From positions 1 through 34,054 of the forward strand of contig DAHUXZ010000024.1 of assembly GCA_027315455.1 (NCBI GenBank): 34,054 bases of DNA, written 5' to 3'. The translations under genes and the position numbers were made by a program. This DNA comes from Thermoplasmata archaeon (GTDB taxonomy: Archaea; Thermoplasmatota; Thermoplasmata; Lutacidiplasmatales; UBA184). The notes under the pieces were generated by a model, which worked only from the letters and a program-made list of their open reading frames with translations, was not told the DNA's origin and did no database searches. How positions within the stretch are numbered: the stretch's first letter is position 1; each line of letters starts with the position of its first letter. Positions 8,262 through 15,503 of the stretch are shown here, piece after piece.

Positions 8262-9590
8262 ATGTCCGCACCGACCGAAGGGGACCCCTGGAAGCGGCTC
8301 CGGGGCCTCCCGATGGGCCAGCGGATCGAGCTGACCGCGGCGGACGGCCGCACGTGGCGGGGAACGATCGTCCCTGCGCACGAGCTCTCGGGGGACCGGG
8401 TCATCCAGGTCAAGCTCGAGAGCGGCTACAACGTGGGCGTCCACGTCGCGCCGGACGACCGGCTCACGGTCTTCGACCCGCCGGTCCCCGCCTCCGAGGC
8501 CAGCGGCCCCGCCCCCGCGCATCCCGCGCCGGCCCGTGCGGGCGTAGGGACCGCGCCGGCCGTCGCGCTCCTTCTGACCGGCGGAACGATCGCCTCGCGG
8601 GTCGACTACCGGACGGGAGGGGTGCGTCCCGTCGAGGAGGAGTCGGAGATCCTGTCGTTCTACCCTGACCTCGACCGGGACGGCCCGGTCCGCGTCGTGC
8701 CGGTGCTCGACCGCCTGAGCGAGGACATCGCGCCGGAGGACTGGCAGCTTCTGGCCCGCCGGATCGCGAGCGCCTTCGAAGAGGGCGCCCGGGGGGTCGT
8801 CGTCGCCCACGGGACCGACACGCTCGCCTACACGGCGGCGGCGCTGTCGTTCCTGCTCGAGGAGCTGCCCGGCCCGGTGGTCCTGGTCGGGGCCCAGCGC
8901 TCGCCCGACCGGCCCTCCTCGGACGGGTTCACCAACCTGACGGCCGCCGTGCGGGTCGCCCGGACGGCCGCCGTGGGCGAGGTGCTCGTCCTCATGCATG
9001 CGGGGCTCTCCGATGACCGGTTCGCGATCCACCGGGGGACCCGGGTGCGCAAGATGCACACCTCCCGCCGCGACGCCTTCCGGACGCTGAACGGGCGGCC
9101 CGTGGGCGAGGTCGTGGGCGACACGGTCACGTTCCAGGCCGAGATGCGCGCGCCGAGCGGGCGGGGAGTGCGGCTCGACGACCGTCTCGACGGCGGCGCG
9201 GCCCTCCTCTGGTTCCAGCCGGGGCTCGAGCCGGCCCGCGCGGAGGCGTTCGTTAAGGGGCTGCGGGGAATCGTCCTTGCCGGGACCGGCCTCGGCCACG
9301 TCGCGGCGGTCCACCTGCCGTGGATCCGGCAGGCGATCTCCCGCGGGCTCGTCGTCATCATGACGAGCCAGTGCCTCGAGGGGGCCGTCGACCCCTATGT
9401 CTACGCGACGGGTCGCGAGCTGCTGCGCGCGGGGGTCCTCTACGCCGGCGACATGACCCCCGAGACCGCCTACGTGAAGCTGCTCTGGGCCCTCGCGCGG
9501 GCGCCCGACCCCGCCGGCGCCCGTGCCCTGTTCCTCGAGGACCGGGCCGGCGAGATCGCCACGCGGCGGGAGTATCCGGGGGCGGCGTGA
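8262..9590 (+). CDS. gatD: Glutamyl-tRNA(Gln) amidotransferase subunit D
   Basis: GatD is the asparaginase-like subunit of the archaea-specific GatDE enzyme; it releases ammonia from a glutamine or asparagine donor so that GatE can convert Glu-tRNA(Gln) to Gln-tRNA(Gln). The 442-residue protein has the usual small N-terminal barrel domain (about 1-80) followed by a type I asparaginase fold. The catalytic threonine motifs are intact: LLTGGTIAS at 104-112 and HGTDT at 183-187. The motif GAQRSPDRPSSDGF follows, and the C-terminal asparaginase half ends in a helical segment. The ATG at 8262 was chosen from the promoter and GGAG spacing. The last bases GTGA overlap the start of gatE, so the two subunits are translationally coupled. 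Confidence 0.96.
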   Translation: MSAPTEGDPWKRLRGLPMGQRIELTAADGRTWRGTIVPAHELSGDRVIQVKLESGYNVGVHVAPDDRLTVFDPPVPASEASGPAPAHPAPARAGVGTAPAVALLLTGGTIASRVDYRTGGVRPVEEESEILSFYPDLDRDGPVRVVPVLDRLSEDIAPEDWQLLARRIASAFEEGARGVVVAHGTDTLAYTAAALSFLLEELPGPVVLVGAQRSPDRPSSDGFTNLTAAVRVARTAAVGEVLVLMHAGLSDDRFAIHRGTRVRKMHTSRRDAFRTLNGRPVGEVVGDTVTFQAEMRAPSGRGVRLDDRLDGGAALLWFQPGLEPARAEAFVKGLRGIVLAGTGLGHVAAVHLPWIRQAISRGLVVIMTSQCLEGAVDPYVYATGRELLRAGVLYAGDMTPETAYVKLLWALARAPDPAGARALFLEDRAGEIATRREYPGAA

Positions 9591-11461
9591 AGGCCGGGCT
9601 CGAGATCCACCAGCAGCTCGCGACGGGCAAGCTCTTCTGCGACTGCCCGACGGACCTCACCGATACGGTCTCGGGGAGCGTCGTCCGCCGCCTTCGGGCG
9701 ACCGGCGGGGAGAACCACCTGGTCGACCGCGCGGCGGCGTTCCAGGCGGCCCGCGAGCTCGCCTTCCGCTACGAGGCCGGGCCCTCGAGCTGCCTCGTCG
9801 AGCTGGACGAAGAGCCCCCGCACCCGCTCAATGCCGAGGCGCTCGACCTCGCCCTGATCGTCGCGCTCCTGTTGGACGCCCGACCGCTGGACGAGGTCGT
9901 CGTCATGCGCAAGATCGTCGTCGATGGCTCGAACACCGCGGGCTTCCAGCGCACCGCGCTCGTCGCCGTCGACGGTCAGCTCACGGTCGGCGGAAAGCGC
10001 GTCTCGATCGCCTCGGTCTGCCTCGAGGAGGACGCGGCCCGCAAGGTCGGCGAGGTCGACCACGAGGTCCGCTATCGCCTGGACCGGCTCGGGATCCCGC
10101 TCATCGAGATCGTGACGGGCCCGGAGATCACCTCGGGCGCGGAGGCACGGGAGGTCGCGGCGGAGATCGGCGCGCTGCTGCGCGCCACGCAGCGCGTCCG
10201 GCGGGGGATCGGGACGATCCGTGAGGACCTCAACGTGTCGATCCCCGGCGGCGCGCGCGTCGAGCTCAAGGGGATCCAGGAGCTGCGGCTCTTGCCCCGG
10301 TACGCCGAGAGCGAGGAGGCGCGCCAGCGCACCCTGCTCGCGGTGCGGGACCAGCTCGTCGCGCGGGGGGCCCGGGTCCCCGACCGCCGCCGTGTGGACG
10401 TGACGGCCCTCATCCCCGGCGCCGGGGGCGGGGCGCTTTCGGAGATCGTCCGGCGCGGCGGCACCGTGCGCGCCCTCGCACTTTTCGGTTTCGCCGGCCT
10501 CCTGCGCAGCCCGGAGGGGGAGACCGAGCGCCTCGGCCGCGAGCTCGCCGATTACGCCCGGGCCGCCGGCGTCCGGGGGCTCTTCCATTCCGACGAGGTC
10601 CCGCTGGGGCCGCTCGACGCGGCGTTCGCCGCCCGCGTGCGCTCCGAGCTCGCCCTCGGCGAGGCCGATGCGTTCGTGCTCGTCGGAGCGCGGGACGGCG
10701 CGGTCGCCGAGCGGGCCCTCGAGCTCGTGCGCGAGCGCGCCGCGATGGCCCTCGAGGGGATCCCCCACGAGACGCGCGACCCGCTGCCCGACGGCCGCTC
10801 CCGGTACTCCCGTCCGCTCCCGGGGCGCGACCGGATGTACCCGGAAACGGACGTCCCCCCGGTCCCGGTCCGCCCGGCCCACCTCGAGCGCCTGCGGGCG
10901 GGCCTTCCCGAGCGCCCCGAGGTCGCTAGGGCGCGGATCGCCCGGCAGCACCGCCTCCCCGAGCCGATCGTGCGGCAGCTGCAGCAGGCCGGGGACCTCG
11001 AGGCGTTCGAGGCGCTCGCCGCCCGCGGCCGTTCGGCGACGGGCATCGCCCGCCTATTGACCCAGGACCTCCCGGCCGCCGCGGCCGGCGAGGCCGGTAC
11101 CATCGAGCTCCCCCTCGAGACCCTCGACGCCGTCCTCGCGGCGGTCGAGGCCGGCCGCTTTGCGAAGGAGGGGATCCCCCCCGTGCTCGCCCAGCTGCTG
11201 CAGGGGGCCCACGATCTTCCCGAGGCGGTATCCCGCGCGGGCCTCGCCTCCGCGGGCGCACCGGCCGATCTCGACACCCTCGCCGAGTCCGTGGTCGCCC
11301 GGAACGAAGCGATGGTGCGGGAACGGGGGGCGGAGGCGTTCTCTCCCCTCATGGGGGACCTCATGCGCGAGGTGCGGGGCCGTCGCGACGGGAAGGAGGT
11401 CGCCGCGGCGCTGCGCCGCGCGCTCGACCGCCACCGGGCGCCGACGGGGCCGGCCACGTGA
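9587..11461 (+). CDS. gatE: Glutamyl-tRNA(Gln) amidotransferase subunit E
   Basis: GatE binds Glu-tRNA(Gln), phosphorylates the glutamate and transfers ammonia supplied by GatD. The 624-residue product starts at a GTG overlapping the gatD stop and opens with the GatB/GatE signature GLEIHQQLATGKLFCDCP (4-21). The catalytic cradle continues through LVELDEEPPHPLN, KIVVDGSNTAGFQR, IEIVTGPEI and TIREDLNVSI. A GAD-type insertion related to bacterial AspRS (about 265-400) follows, distinguishing GatE from GatB, then SRPLPGRDRMYPETD and a long helical C-terminal tail of the YqeY type that contacts tRNA. Length matches known GatE proteins. Presence of gatDE implies that this organism makes Gln-tRNA indirectly. 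The stop overlaps the next gene by GTGA. Confidence 0.96.
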   Translation: MKAGLEIHQQLATGKLFCDCPTDLTDTVSGSVVRRLRATGGENHLVDRAAAFQAARELAFRYEAGPSSCLVELDEEPPHPLNAEALDLALIVALLLDARPLDEVVVMRKIVVDGSNTAGFQRTALVAVDGQLTVGGKRVSIASVCLEEDAARKVGEVDHEVRYRLDRLGIPLIEIVTGPEITSGAEAREVAAEIGALLRATQRVRRGIGTIREDLNVSIPGGARVELKGIQELRLLPRYAESEEARQRTLLAVRDQLVARGARVPDRRRVDVTALIPGAGGGALSEIVRRGGTVRALALFGFAGLLRSPEGETERLGRELADYARAAGVRGLFHSDEVPLGPLDAAFAARVRSELALGEADAFVLVGARDGAVAERALELVRERAAMALEGIPHETRDPLPDGRSRYSRPLPGRDRMYPETDVPPVPVRPAHLERLRAGLPERPEVARARIARQHRLPEPIVRQLQQAGDLEAFEALAARGRSATGIARLLTQDLPAAAAGEAGTIELPLETLDAVLAAVEAGRFAKEGIPPVLAQLLQGAHDLPEAVSRAGLASAGAPADLDTLAESVVARNEAMVRERGAEAFSPLMGDLMREVRGRRDGKEVAAALRRALDRHRAPTGPAT

Positions 11462-12216
11462 CGCGAACGGGGCCCCGGACGGGCCGGGGTCGGGCCGTAA
11501 AGCGGTCCCCGCCCCGTCCGGTCCGTCCGCGGGCCGTCATCACCGACATCGACGGGACGCTCACCGATGCCCACCGGCGCCTCGACCCGGAGGCGCTGCG
11601 GGCCGTCCGCCGCCTGGAGGGCCGAGGGATCCGGGTGATCCTGGCGACGGGGAACGTCCTTCCCATCGCGCTCGCCCTTTACCGCTCCCTCGGGCTGAGC
11701 GGGCCGATCGTCGCCGAGAACGGCGGCATGCTCTACTTCGAGGAGAACGGGACGCCTCGCGTGCGGCGGCTCTGCCGCCGGGGCCCGGCCCTCGCGGCGT
11801 ACCGCCTGCTCCGGCGCCGCGGCTTCGACCTCCGACCCCTCTTCACCGACCGGTGGCGGGAGAGCGAGGTCGCCGTCGAGGCGACGCTGCCGGTCGAGGT
11901 GCTCCAGCCGCACGTCGCCCACCTCGGGATCCGCGTCGAGGGGACCGGCTACGCGGTCCACCTCATGGAGCGCCACGCGGGAAAGCTACCGGCCCTTCGC
12001 CGCGCCCTCGCCCCCCTCGGCCTTCGGCTCTCGGACTGTCTCAGCGCCGGGGACGGGGACAACGATGCCGAGATGCTGCGCGCGACGGGCTGGTCGGTGA
12101 GCTTCCGGTCGGGGAGCGAGCGGGCCCGGGCGGCCGCGCGCTTCGTCGCGCGCCGCTCCTACGCCGCCGGCTTCGTCGAAGCGCTTAAGGCGAGCGGCGT
12201 TCTCGCCGCGTCGTAA
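11458..12216 (+). CDS. Phosphoglycolate phosphatase, archaeal HAD type
   Basis: A HAD-superfamily phosphatase of the archaeal PGP type, which removes phosphate from 2-phosphoglycolate. Motif I is DIDGTL (Asp30 nucleophile, Asp32 acid), motif II is ATGNVLPIA, the conserved AENGG follows, the lysine of motif III is in HAGKLPAL, and motif IV is GDGDND. The cap domain with FTDRWRESE resembles the Thermoplasma enzyme. The 252-residue product is about 25 residues longer than relatives because of an Arg/Pro-rich N-terminus; no better start exists between 11458 and motif I, and the GTGA overlap with gatE supports this GTG. The closely related sucrose-phosphatase or phosphomannomutase-like HAD groups are less likely. 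Confidence 0.88.
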   Translation: MTRTGPRTGRGRAVKRSPPRPVRPRAVITDIDGTLTDAHRRLDPEALRAVRRLEGRGIRVILATGNVLPIALALYRSLGLSGPIVAENGGMLYFEENGTPRVRRLCRRGPALAAYRLLRRRGFDLRPLFTDRWRESEVAVEATLPVEVLQPHVAHLGIRVEGTGYAVHLMERHAGKLPALRRALAPLGLRLSDCLSAGDGDNDAEMLRATGWSVSFRSGSERARAAARFVARRSYAAGFVEALKASGVLAAS

Positions 12217-12234
12217 CGCCACCGGGGCGACGGG

Positions 12235-12429
12235 ATGCTCGTAGGTTCGTGCGCGCTCTGTGGCTCACCGGCGACCCTGCGCTGCGCCCTCTGCGCCCGG
12301 ACGCTGTGCCGCGTCCACCTCGACTCGGACGAGCGGCTCTGCCCGGAGTGCCTCAAGATCCACAAGCGCCAGAAGGGGCTGACGGGCGTGCCGCTCCCCC
12401 CGTCCCGACGGACGATCCGCGGGCCCTGA
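12235..12429 (+). CDS. Small treble-clef/HIT-like zinc-finger protein
   Basis: A 64-residue protein dominated by metal ligands: CALC (6-9), CALC (17-20), CRVH (25-28) and CPEC (36-39) followed by HK. This spacing of eight ligands in under 40 residues fits a cross-brace finger of the HIT or B-box style binding two zinc ions. A basic tail ends the protein. It starts 18 bases after the phosphatase stop and is probably the last gene of the gatDE operon. Such small fingers usually bind protein or RNA; no specific role can be assigned. The ATG has GGGGCGACGGG upstream, a weak ribosome-binding site. Confidence 0.75.
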   Translation: MLVGSCALCGSPATLRCALCARTLCRVHLDSDERLCPECLKIHKRQKGLTGVPLPPSRRTIRGP

Positions 12430-12472
12430 AGCCCCGGGTGCGCGCCCGCCCGCTCCCCCGGTGCCGCCCGGT

Positions 12473-12790
12473 TCAGTAGGCGAAACCGGGCAGCACGAGC
12501 GGCCCTTTCGGGCTCGACCGGGCGATCCAGAGGATCGCGATCCCGAGAAGACCCGTCACCGCACCGAAGAGGAGGAGCGCCATCGCGTACGGGCCGAGCG
12601 CCGGGAACAGGACGTACGGCCCGATCCGGCGCCCGGCGGCCGGGGCGGTCCAGTGGAGCACCAGGTTGAGGAAGACCCCCACGCCCCACCCCAACAGGAC
12701 GAGCAGGCTCCCCGCGGCATGGAAACCGATCCGCTCGTCGCCGCCGGGGTCCATCGGCGGGACGGCCGGGGTCTCCTGTAGGTCCGTCAC
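12473..12790 (-). CDS. Small membrane protein, unknown function
   Basis: A 105-residue protein with an acidic N-terminus (residues 1-22), a helix at about 24-46, an Arg/Pro-containing loop (APAAGRRIGPYV) and one or two further helices at about 57-90, ending with a short tail rich in Pro and Gly. No family recognised. It follows the HxlR regulator by 46 bases on the same strand and may be under its control; it faces the end of the gatDE operon. Confidence 0.6.
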   Translation of the reverse strand: MTDLQETPAVPPMDPGGDERIGFHAAGSLLVLLGWGVGVFLNLVLHWTAPAAGRRIGPYVLFPALGPYAMALLLFGAVTGLLGIAILWIARSSPKGPLVLPGFAY

Positions 12791-12836
12791 GGCGCCCCGG
12801 ACCCTTTCCCGGGTTTAACCCTTGCCGGGGCCGCCG

Positions 12837-13160
12837 TCAGCTCTCCCGGAGCCAGTCGGCGAGCGGCAGCAGGCTGCGGTAGAGCGCCCTCCCCCTCGCG
12901 GTGAGCGCGTAGCCGCGGACCGGTGACTCCGGCCCGGCCGGGGTGCGGTGGACGAGCCGCTCGTGCTCGAGGGCCCGAAGGGTGGTCGTGAGGGTCGCGG
13001 GGCTCACGTGCGGCAGCGCCCGCTGGATCGGGCCGAACCGGGCGACGCCGTGGCGGCCGAGGAGCGTCACGACGCACATCGCCCACTTCCTGCCGACGAC
13101 GTCGATGAGCCCGACGGGAGGGCAGGGGCACTCGAGGGGGGCCGGAACCGTACGGGCCAC
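12837..13160 (-). CDS. HxlR-family winged-helix regulator, candidate arsenic or redox sensor
   Basis: A 107-residue MarR-like regulator of the HxlR family. The family start is clear: CPCPPVGLIDVVGRKWAMCV corresponds to the usual CP-x-DVIGGKW pattern, followed by RFGPIQRALPHVSPATLTTTLRALE (recognition helix), HERLVHR and the wing ending in YALTARGRALY. It therefore binds DNA as a dimer. Cysteines at about 11, 13 and 29 sit in the N-terminal helix region that senses thiol-reactive signals in relatives. It is divergent from an ArsC-like phosphatase and ACR3 exporter, where ArsR would normally be found, so it probably governs that operon. The GTG start lies about 25 bases from CATAAGC, compatible with a leaderless transcript. 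Confidence 0.88.
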   Translation of the reverse strand: MARTVPAPLECPCPPVGLIDVVGRKWAMCVVTLLGRHGVARFGPIQRALPHVSPATLTTTLRALEHERLVHRTPAGPESPVRGYALTARGRALYRSLLPLADWLRES

Positions 13161-13180
13161 TTCGCGGGTACGTAGCGGGC

Positions 13181-13208
13181 GCTTATGAGCACTTCAATAT
13201 TCAAAGCG
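13181..13208. promoter_or_regulatory. AT-rich divergent promoter/operator of the arsenic cluster
   Basis: This is the only AT-rich island between the HxlR gene and the ArsC-like gene. Rightward, TCAATATTC (13193-13201) lies about 24 bases before an ATG at 13221. Leftward, CATAAGC lies about 25 bases before the regulator GTG. The regulator probably binds here, but no convincing inverted repeat was seen. Confidence 0.45.
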
Positions 13209-13220
13209 GAACGAGGAGCG

Positions 13221-13316
13221 ATGCCGGCGGGGAAGCGGCGGGGGGACGCCGGGCCGACGCCGGACGGCAGCGCCGGCGCGGGCGACGGGGCCGGCCGGGA
13301 CCCCGCGGGGGCGTGA
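13221..13316 (+). CDS. Possible 31-codon leader ORF ahead of the ArsC-like gene
   Basis: A short frame starts at ATG 13221, just after GAGGAGCG and at the position expected for a leaderless start from the TATA-like element at 13193. It encodes a Gly/Ala/Asp/Pro-rich peptide with no cysteine. Its TGA overlaps the GTG of the next gene as GTGA, the same coupling used between the next two genes. It may be a real coupled leader or only a by-product of GC-rich sequence. Confidence 0.25.
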   Translation: MPAGKRRGDAGPTPDGSAGAGDGAGRDPAGA

Positions 13317-13768
13317 GGTCGGTGCCGACGGTCCTCTTCGTCTGCGTCGAGAACGCGGCCCGGTCGCTGATGGCCGAGGCGCTGTTCAACCGGGAGGCGC
13401 CGGCGGGCTGGCGGGCGGTGTCGGCGGGTACCCGTCCGGCCGCGGCGCCGAACCCCCGGACCGCTCCCATGCTCCGCGAGCTCGGCCTCCGGCTCCCCGA
13501 CCATCCCCCGCAGGAGCTCACGGAGGCCGTGATCGCATCGGCCCGGATCCGCGTCACGATGGGGTGTCTCGACGATGCGAGCTGCCCCGCGCGCCTGCGC
13601 TCGGCTCCCCTGCGGGACTGGGGCCTCGCCGACCCGGCGCGGCTCGACGAGGACGGCTTCCGCGCGGTCCGCGACGAGATCGCCCGGCGGGTGAGCGCCC
13701 TCCGGCGCGAGATCGCGGGCGCGGACCCGGGCACCGCGGACCCGGCGGGCGAGTTGGGCGGACGGTGA
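13313..13768 (+). CDS. ArsC-like low-molecular-weight protein phosphatase / arsenate reductase
   Basis: A 151-residue member of the LMW protein tyrosine phosphatase/arsenate reductase superfamily. The catalytic P-loop is CVENAARS (CX5R-S) near residues 11-18, followed by LMAEALFN and SAGTRP, as in ArsC of the thioredoxin-dependent class. The late region has TMGC near 83 and LRDWGLADPA, the DP loop with the general-acid Asp. The extra cysteines at 86 and 92 could serve as the resolving pair for arsenate reduction. The P-loop contains Glu-Asn-Ala-Ala instead of the common Gly-Asn-Ser-Cys. Its position directly before ACR3 argues for arsenate reductase. GTG at 13322 is an alternative start. It is coupled to the exporter by GTGA. 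Confidence 0.85.
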   Translation: MRSVPTVLFVCVENAARSLMAEALFNREAPAGWRAVSAGTRPAAAPNPRTAPMLRELGLRLPDHPPQELTEAVIASARIRVTMGCLDDASCPARLRSAPLRDWGLADPARLDEDGFRAVRDEIARRVSALRREIAGADPGTADPAGELGGR

Positions 13769-14892
13769 CGGTGGCCGACCCGGCCGCGCGCGCTGCCCCG
13801 GCCGCGCCGTCCGGGCGGCTCTCCTTCCTCGACCGGTACCTCACGCTGTGGATCTTCCTCGCGATGGGGGCCGGCCTCGTCCTCGGCGAGGCGGTCCCCG
13901 GGATCTCGAACGCCCTCGACCGTCTGACCGTCGGGACGACGAGCCTCCCGATCGCGGCCGGGCTCATGCTGATGATGTACCCGCCGCTCGCGCGGGTCCG
14001 CTACGGGCGGATGCGCTCGGTGTTCGTCGACGCGCGCCTCCTCGGGCTGTCGATGCTCGAGAACTGGCTCATCGGGCCGCTGCTCATGTTCGGTCTCGCC
14101 GTCGTCTTCCTGCGGTCGGCGCCCGGGCTCATGGCCGGGGTCATCCTCATCGGCCTCGCCCGCTGCATCGCGATGGTCCTCGTCTGGAACGACCTCGCCT
14201 GCGGCGACCGGGAGTACGCGGCGGCGCTCGTCGCCCTCAACTCGGTCTTCCAGATCCTCACCTTCTCCGCCTACGCCTTCCTCTTCCTCACGGTCCTTCC
14301 GCCGTACCTCGGCCTCGGCGCCACGACCGTCGAGGTCACCTTCGCTTCCGTCGCGGTGAGCGTCGGCCTCTACCTCGGCGTTCCGTTCGTCGCCGGGCTC
14401 GTCTCGAGCGTGGGGCTGCGGCGCCGACGGGGGGACGCCTGGTACGAGACGCGCTTCGCCCCGCGCCTCGGCCCGATCACCCTCGCGGCGCTTCTGTTCA
14501 CCATCGTCGTGATGTTCGCCCTCCAGGGCGGCCGCATCCTCGCGAACCCCCTCGGGGTGCTCGAGGTCGCGCTCCCCCTCGCGCTCTACTTCGTCCTGAT
14601 GTTCTTCGGCGCCTTCGCCCTCGGGCGGAAGGCGCGGGCCGGCTACGAGCGGAGCACCACGCTCGCGTTCACGGCGGCGAGCAACAACTTCGAGCTCGCG
14701 ATCGCCGTCGCGGTCTCGGTCTTCGGGCTCGCCTCCCCGGAGGCGTTCGCGACGGCGATCGGGCCGCTGATCGAGGTGCCGGTCCTCCTCGCGCTCGTCC
14801 GGGTCGCCGTGCGGCTGCGCGACCGCTGGGCCTTCACCGGGCCGGCGGCGGCCGGGGCCGCGGCGCGTGTGGTCCGTGGGCCGGAAAGATAG
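13765..14892 (+). CDS. acr3: ACR3-family arsenite efflux transporter
   Basis: A 375-residue, ten-helix membrane carrier that exports arsenite. After a short Ala/Pro-rich tail the protein begins with LDRYLTLWIFLAMGAGLVLG, the ACR3 first helix, then LPIAAGLMLMMYPPLA. The helix 4 motif GLARCIAMVLVWNDLA contains the conserved cysteine needed for As(III) transport, and helix 9 has AASNNFELAIAVA, with the conserved Glu. Length fits the family. The GTG at 13765 overlaps the stop of the ArsC-like gene; GTG at 13771 is also possible. With the reductase upstream and the HxlR-type regulator divergent, this is an arsenic-resistance cluster. Confidence 0.93.
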   Translation: MTVADPAARAAPAAPSGRLSFLDRYLTLWIFLAMGAGLVLGEAVPGISNALDRLTVGTTSLPIAAGLMLMMYPPLARVRYGRMRSVFVDARLLGLSMLENWLIGPLLMFGLAVVFLRSAPGLMAGVILIGLARCIAMVLVWNDLACGDREYAAALVALNSVFQILTFSAYAFLFLTVLPPYLGLGATTVEVTFASVAVSVGLYLGVPFVAGLVSSVGLRRRRGDAWYETRFAPRLGPITLAALLFTIVVMFALQGGRILANPLGVLEVALPLALYFVLMFFGAFALGRKARAGYERSTTLAFTAASNNFELAIAVAVSVFGLASPEAFATAIGPLIEVPVLLALVRVAVRLRDRWAFTGPAAAGAAARVVRGPER

Positions 14893-14901
14893 TTATATAT
14901 A
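14892..14901 (+). promoter_or_regulatory. BRE/TATA promoter of hsp20
   Basis: GTTATATATA, preceded by the purine-rich GGAAAGAT (14883-14890) as a BRE candidate, is the strongest TATA-like element in the window. It predicts a transcription start near 14921-14923, some 22-24 bases before the hsp20 ATG. Confidence 0.7.
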
Positions 14902-14905
14902 GAAC

Positions 14906-14924
14906 CGCTAGCATACTCCTAGCG
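14906..14924. promoter_or_regulatory. Operator-like inverted repeat CGCTAG-N7-CTAGCG
   Basis: A perfect six-base inverted repeat with a seven-base spacer lies between the TATA box and the predicted start site of hsp20, where a bound repressor would block transcription. Placement and CTAG-containing form recall palindromic sites of archaeal heat-shock regulators such as HSR1 of Archaeoglobus (CTAAC-N5-GTTAG). The cognate protein is not in the window. Confidence 0.55.
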
Positions 14925-14925
14925 T

Positions 14926-14939
14926 CCTCCCAGAGGAGG
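14926..14939 (+). promoter_or_regulatory. Hairpin masking the hsp20 Shine-Dalgarno (candidate RNA thermometer)
   Basis: CCTCC (14926-14930), loop CAGA, and GGAGG (14935-14939) form a five-base-pair hairpin, extendable by a U-G pair. The 3' arm is the Shine-Dalgarno sequence, five bases before the ATG at 14945. With a transcript starting near 14921 the whole leader is this hairpin. Melting on heating would free the site. Confidence 0.5.
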
Positions 14940-14944
14940 GAAGC

Positions 14945-15448
14945 ATGACGAAGAGCACGATGGAGACCCAGATCGCCGCCCCCGAGACGACCGACCCCTG
15001 GAGCGAGTTCGACCGCCTTTTTGACGACCTGCGCCTGCGGGTCTACGGCTCCTTCGGCGTCACCCCCTGGAGCCTCTCCGGGGTCCCGTCGCCCGAGGCC
15101 GAGCCCGTCCGGCTACGCGCCGCCCCGGCCGACATCGTCGACCTCGGCGGAGCCTACCGCATCGTCGCCGAGCTGCCCGGCATCCCGAAGGAGGCGCTCG
15201 AGGTGACGATCCGCGGCCCCACCGTCGAGATCAAGGGCGAGCACGCGCCGGAGAAGGAGGGGGCCCCGGCGGGCGAGGTCCTCCACCGCGAGCGGACCTA
15301 CCGGGGGTTCTACCGCTCCTTCGAGCTGCCCGAGCCCGTCGTCGCGAAGGACGCGACGGCGAAGCTCGTGAACGGCCTTCTCGAGCTCGACCTGCCCAAG
15401 GAGCACCCGACGGCGGGCCCGGGCGAGATCATGGTCCCGGTCCAGTAG
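14945..15448 (+). CDS. hsp20: Hsp20/alpha-crystallin small heat-shock protein
   Basis: A 167-residue ATP-independent holdase chaperone that forms oligomers and binds unfolding proteins. The N-terminal arm (1-55) contains WSEFDRLFDDLRLRVYGSF, the amphipathic helix typical of archaeal Hsp20. The alpha-crystallin domain spans about 57-158, with DIVDLGGAYRIVAELPGI (beta 2-3), VEIKGEH, RTYRGFYRSFELPEPV and the hallmark NGLLELDLPK. The C-terminal tail ends in IMVPVQ, close to the usual I-X-I/V anchor. The ATG has a strong GGAGG at five bases, folded into a hairpin. It follows acr3 by 52 bases but has its own promoter. It faces a convergent gene across a terminator. Confidence 0.95.
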   Translation: MTKSTMETQIAAPETTDPWSEFDRLFDDLRLRVYGSFGVTPWSLSGVPSPEAEPVRLRAAPADIVDLGGAYRIVAELPGIPKEALEVTIRGPTVEIKGEHAPEKEGAPAGEVLHRERTYRGFYRSFELPEPVVAKDATAKLVNGLLELDLPKEHPTAGPGEIMVPVQ

Positions 15449-15460
15449 CGAGAACCCCTT

Positions 15461-15496
15461 CGACCCCCGGCCCGGCCGGGGGTCGACCCCCGTTTT
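15461..15496. terminator. Hairpin plus T-tract between convergent genes
   Basis: CGACCCCCGG (15461-15470) pairs with CCGGGGGTCG (15476-15485), followed by a short T-run at 15493-15496. It lies in the 55-base gap between hsp20 and the convergent gene ending at 15504 and could stop transcription from the left; a second, smaller CCCCG/CGGGG repeat surrounds the T-run. Confidence 0.45.
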
Positions 15497-15503
15497 AGCG
15501 GGG

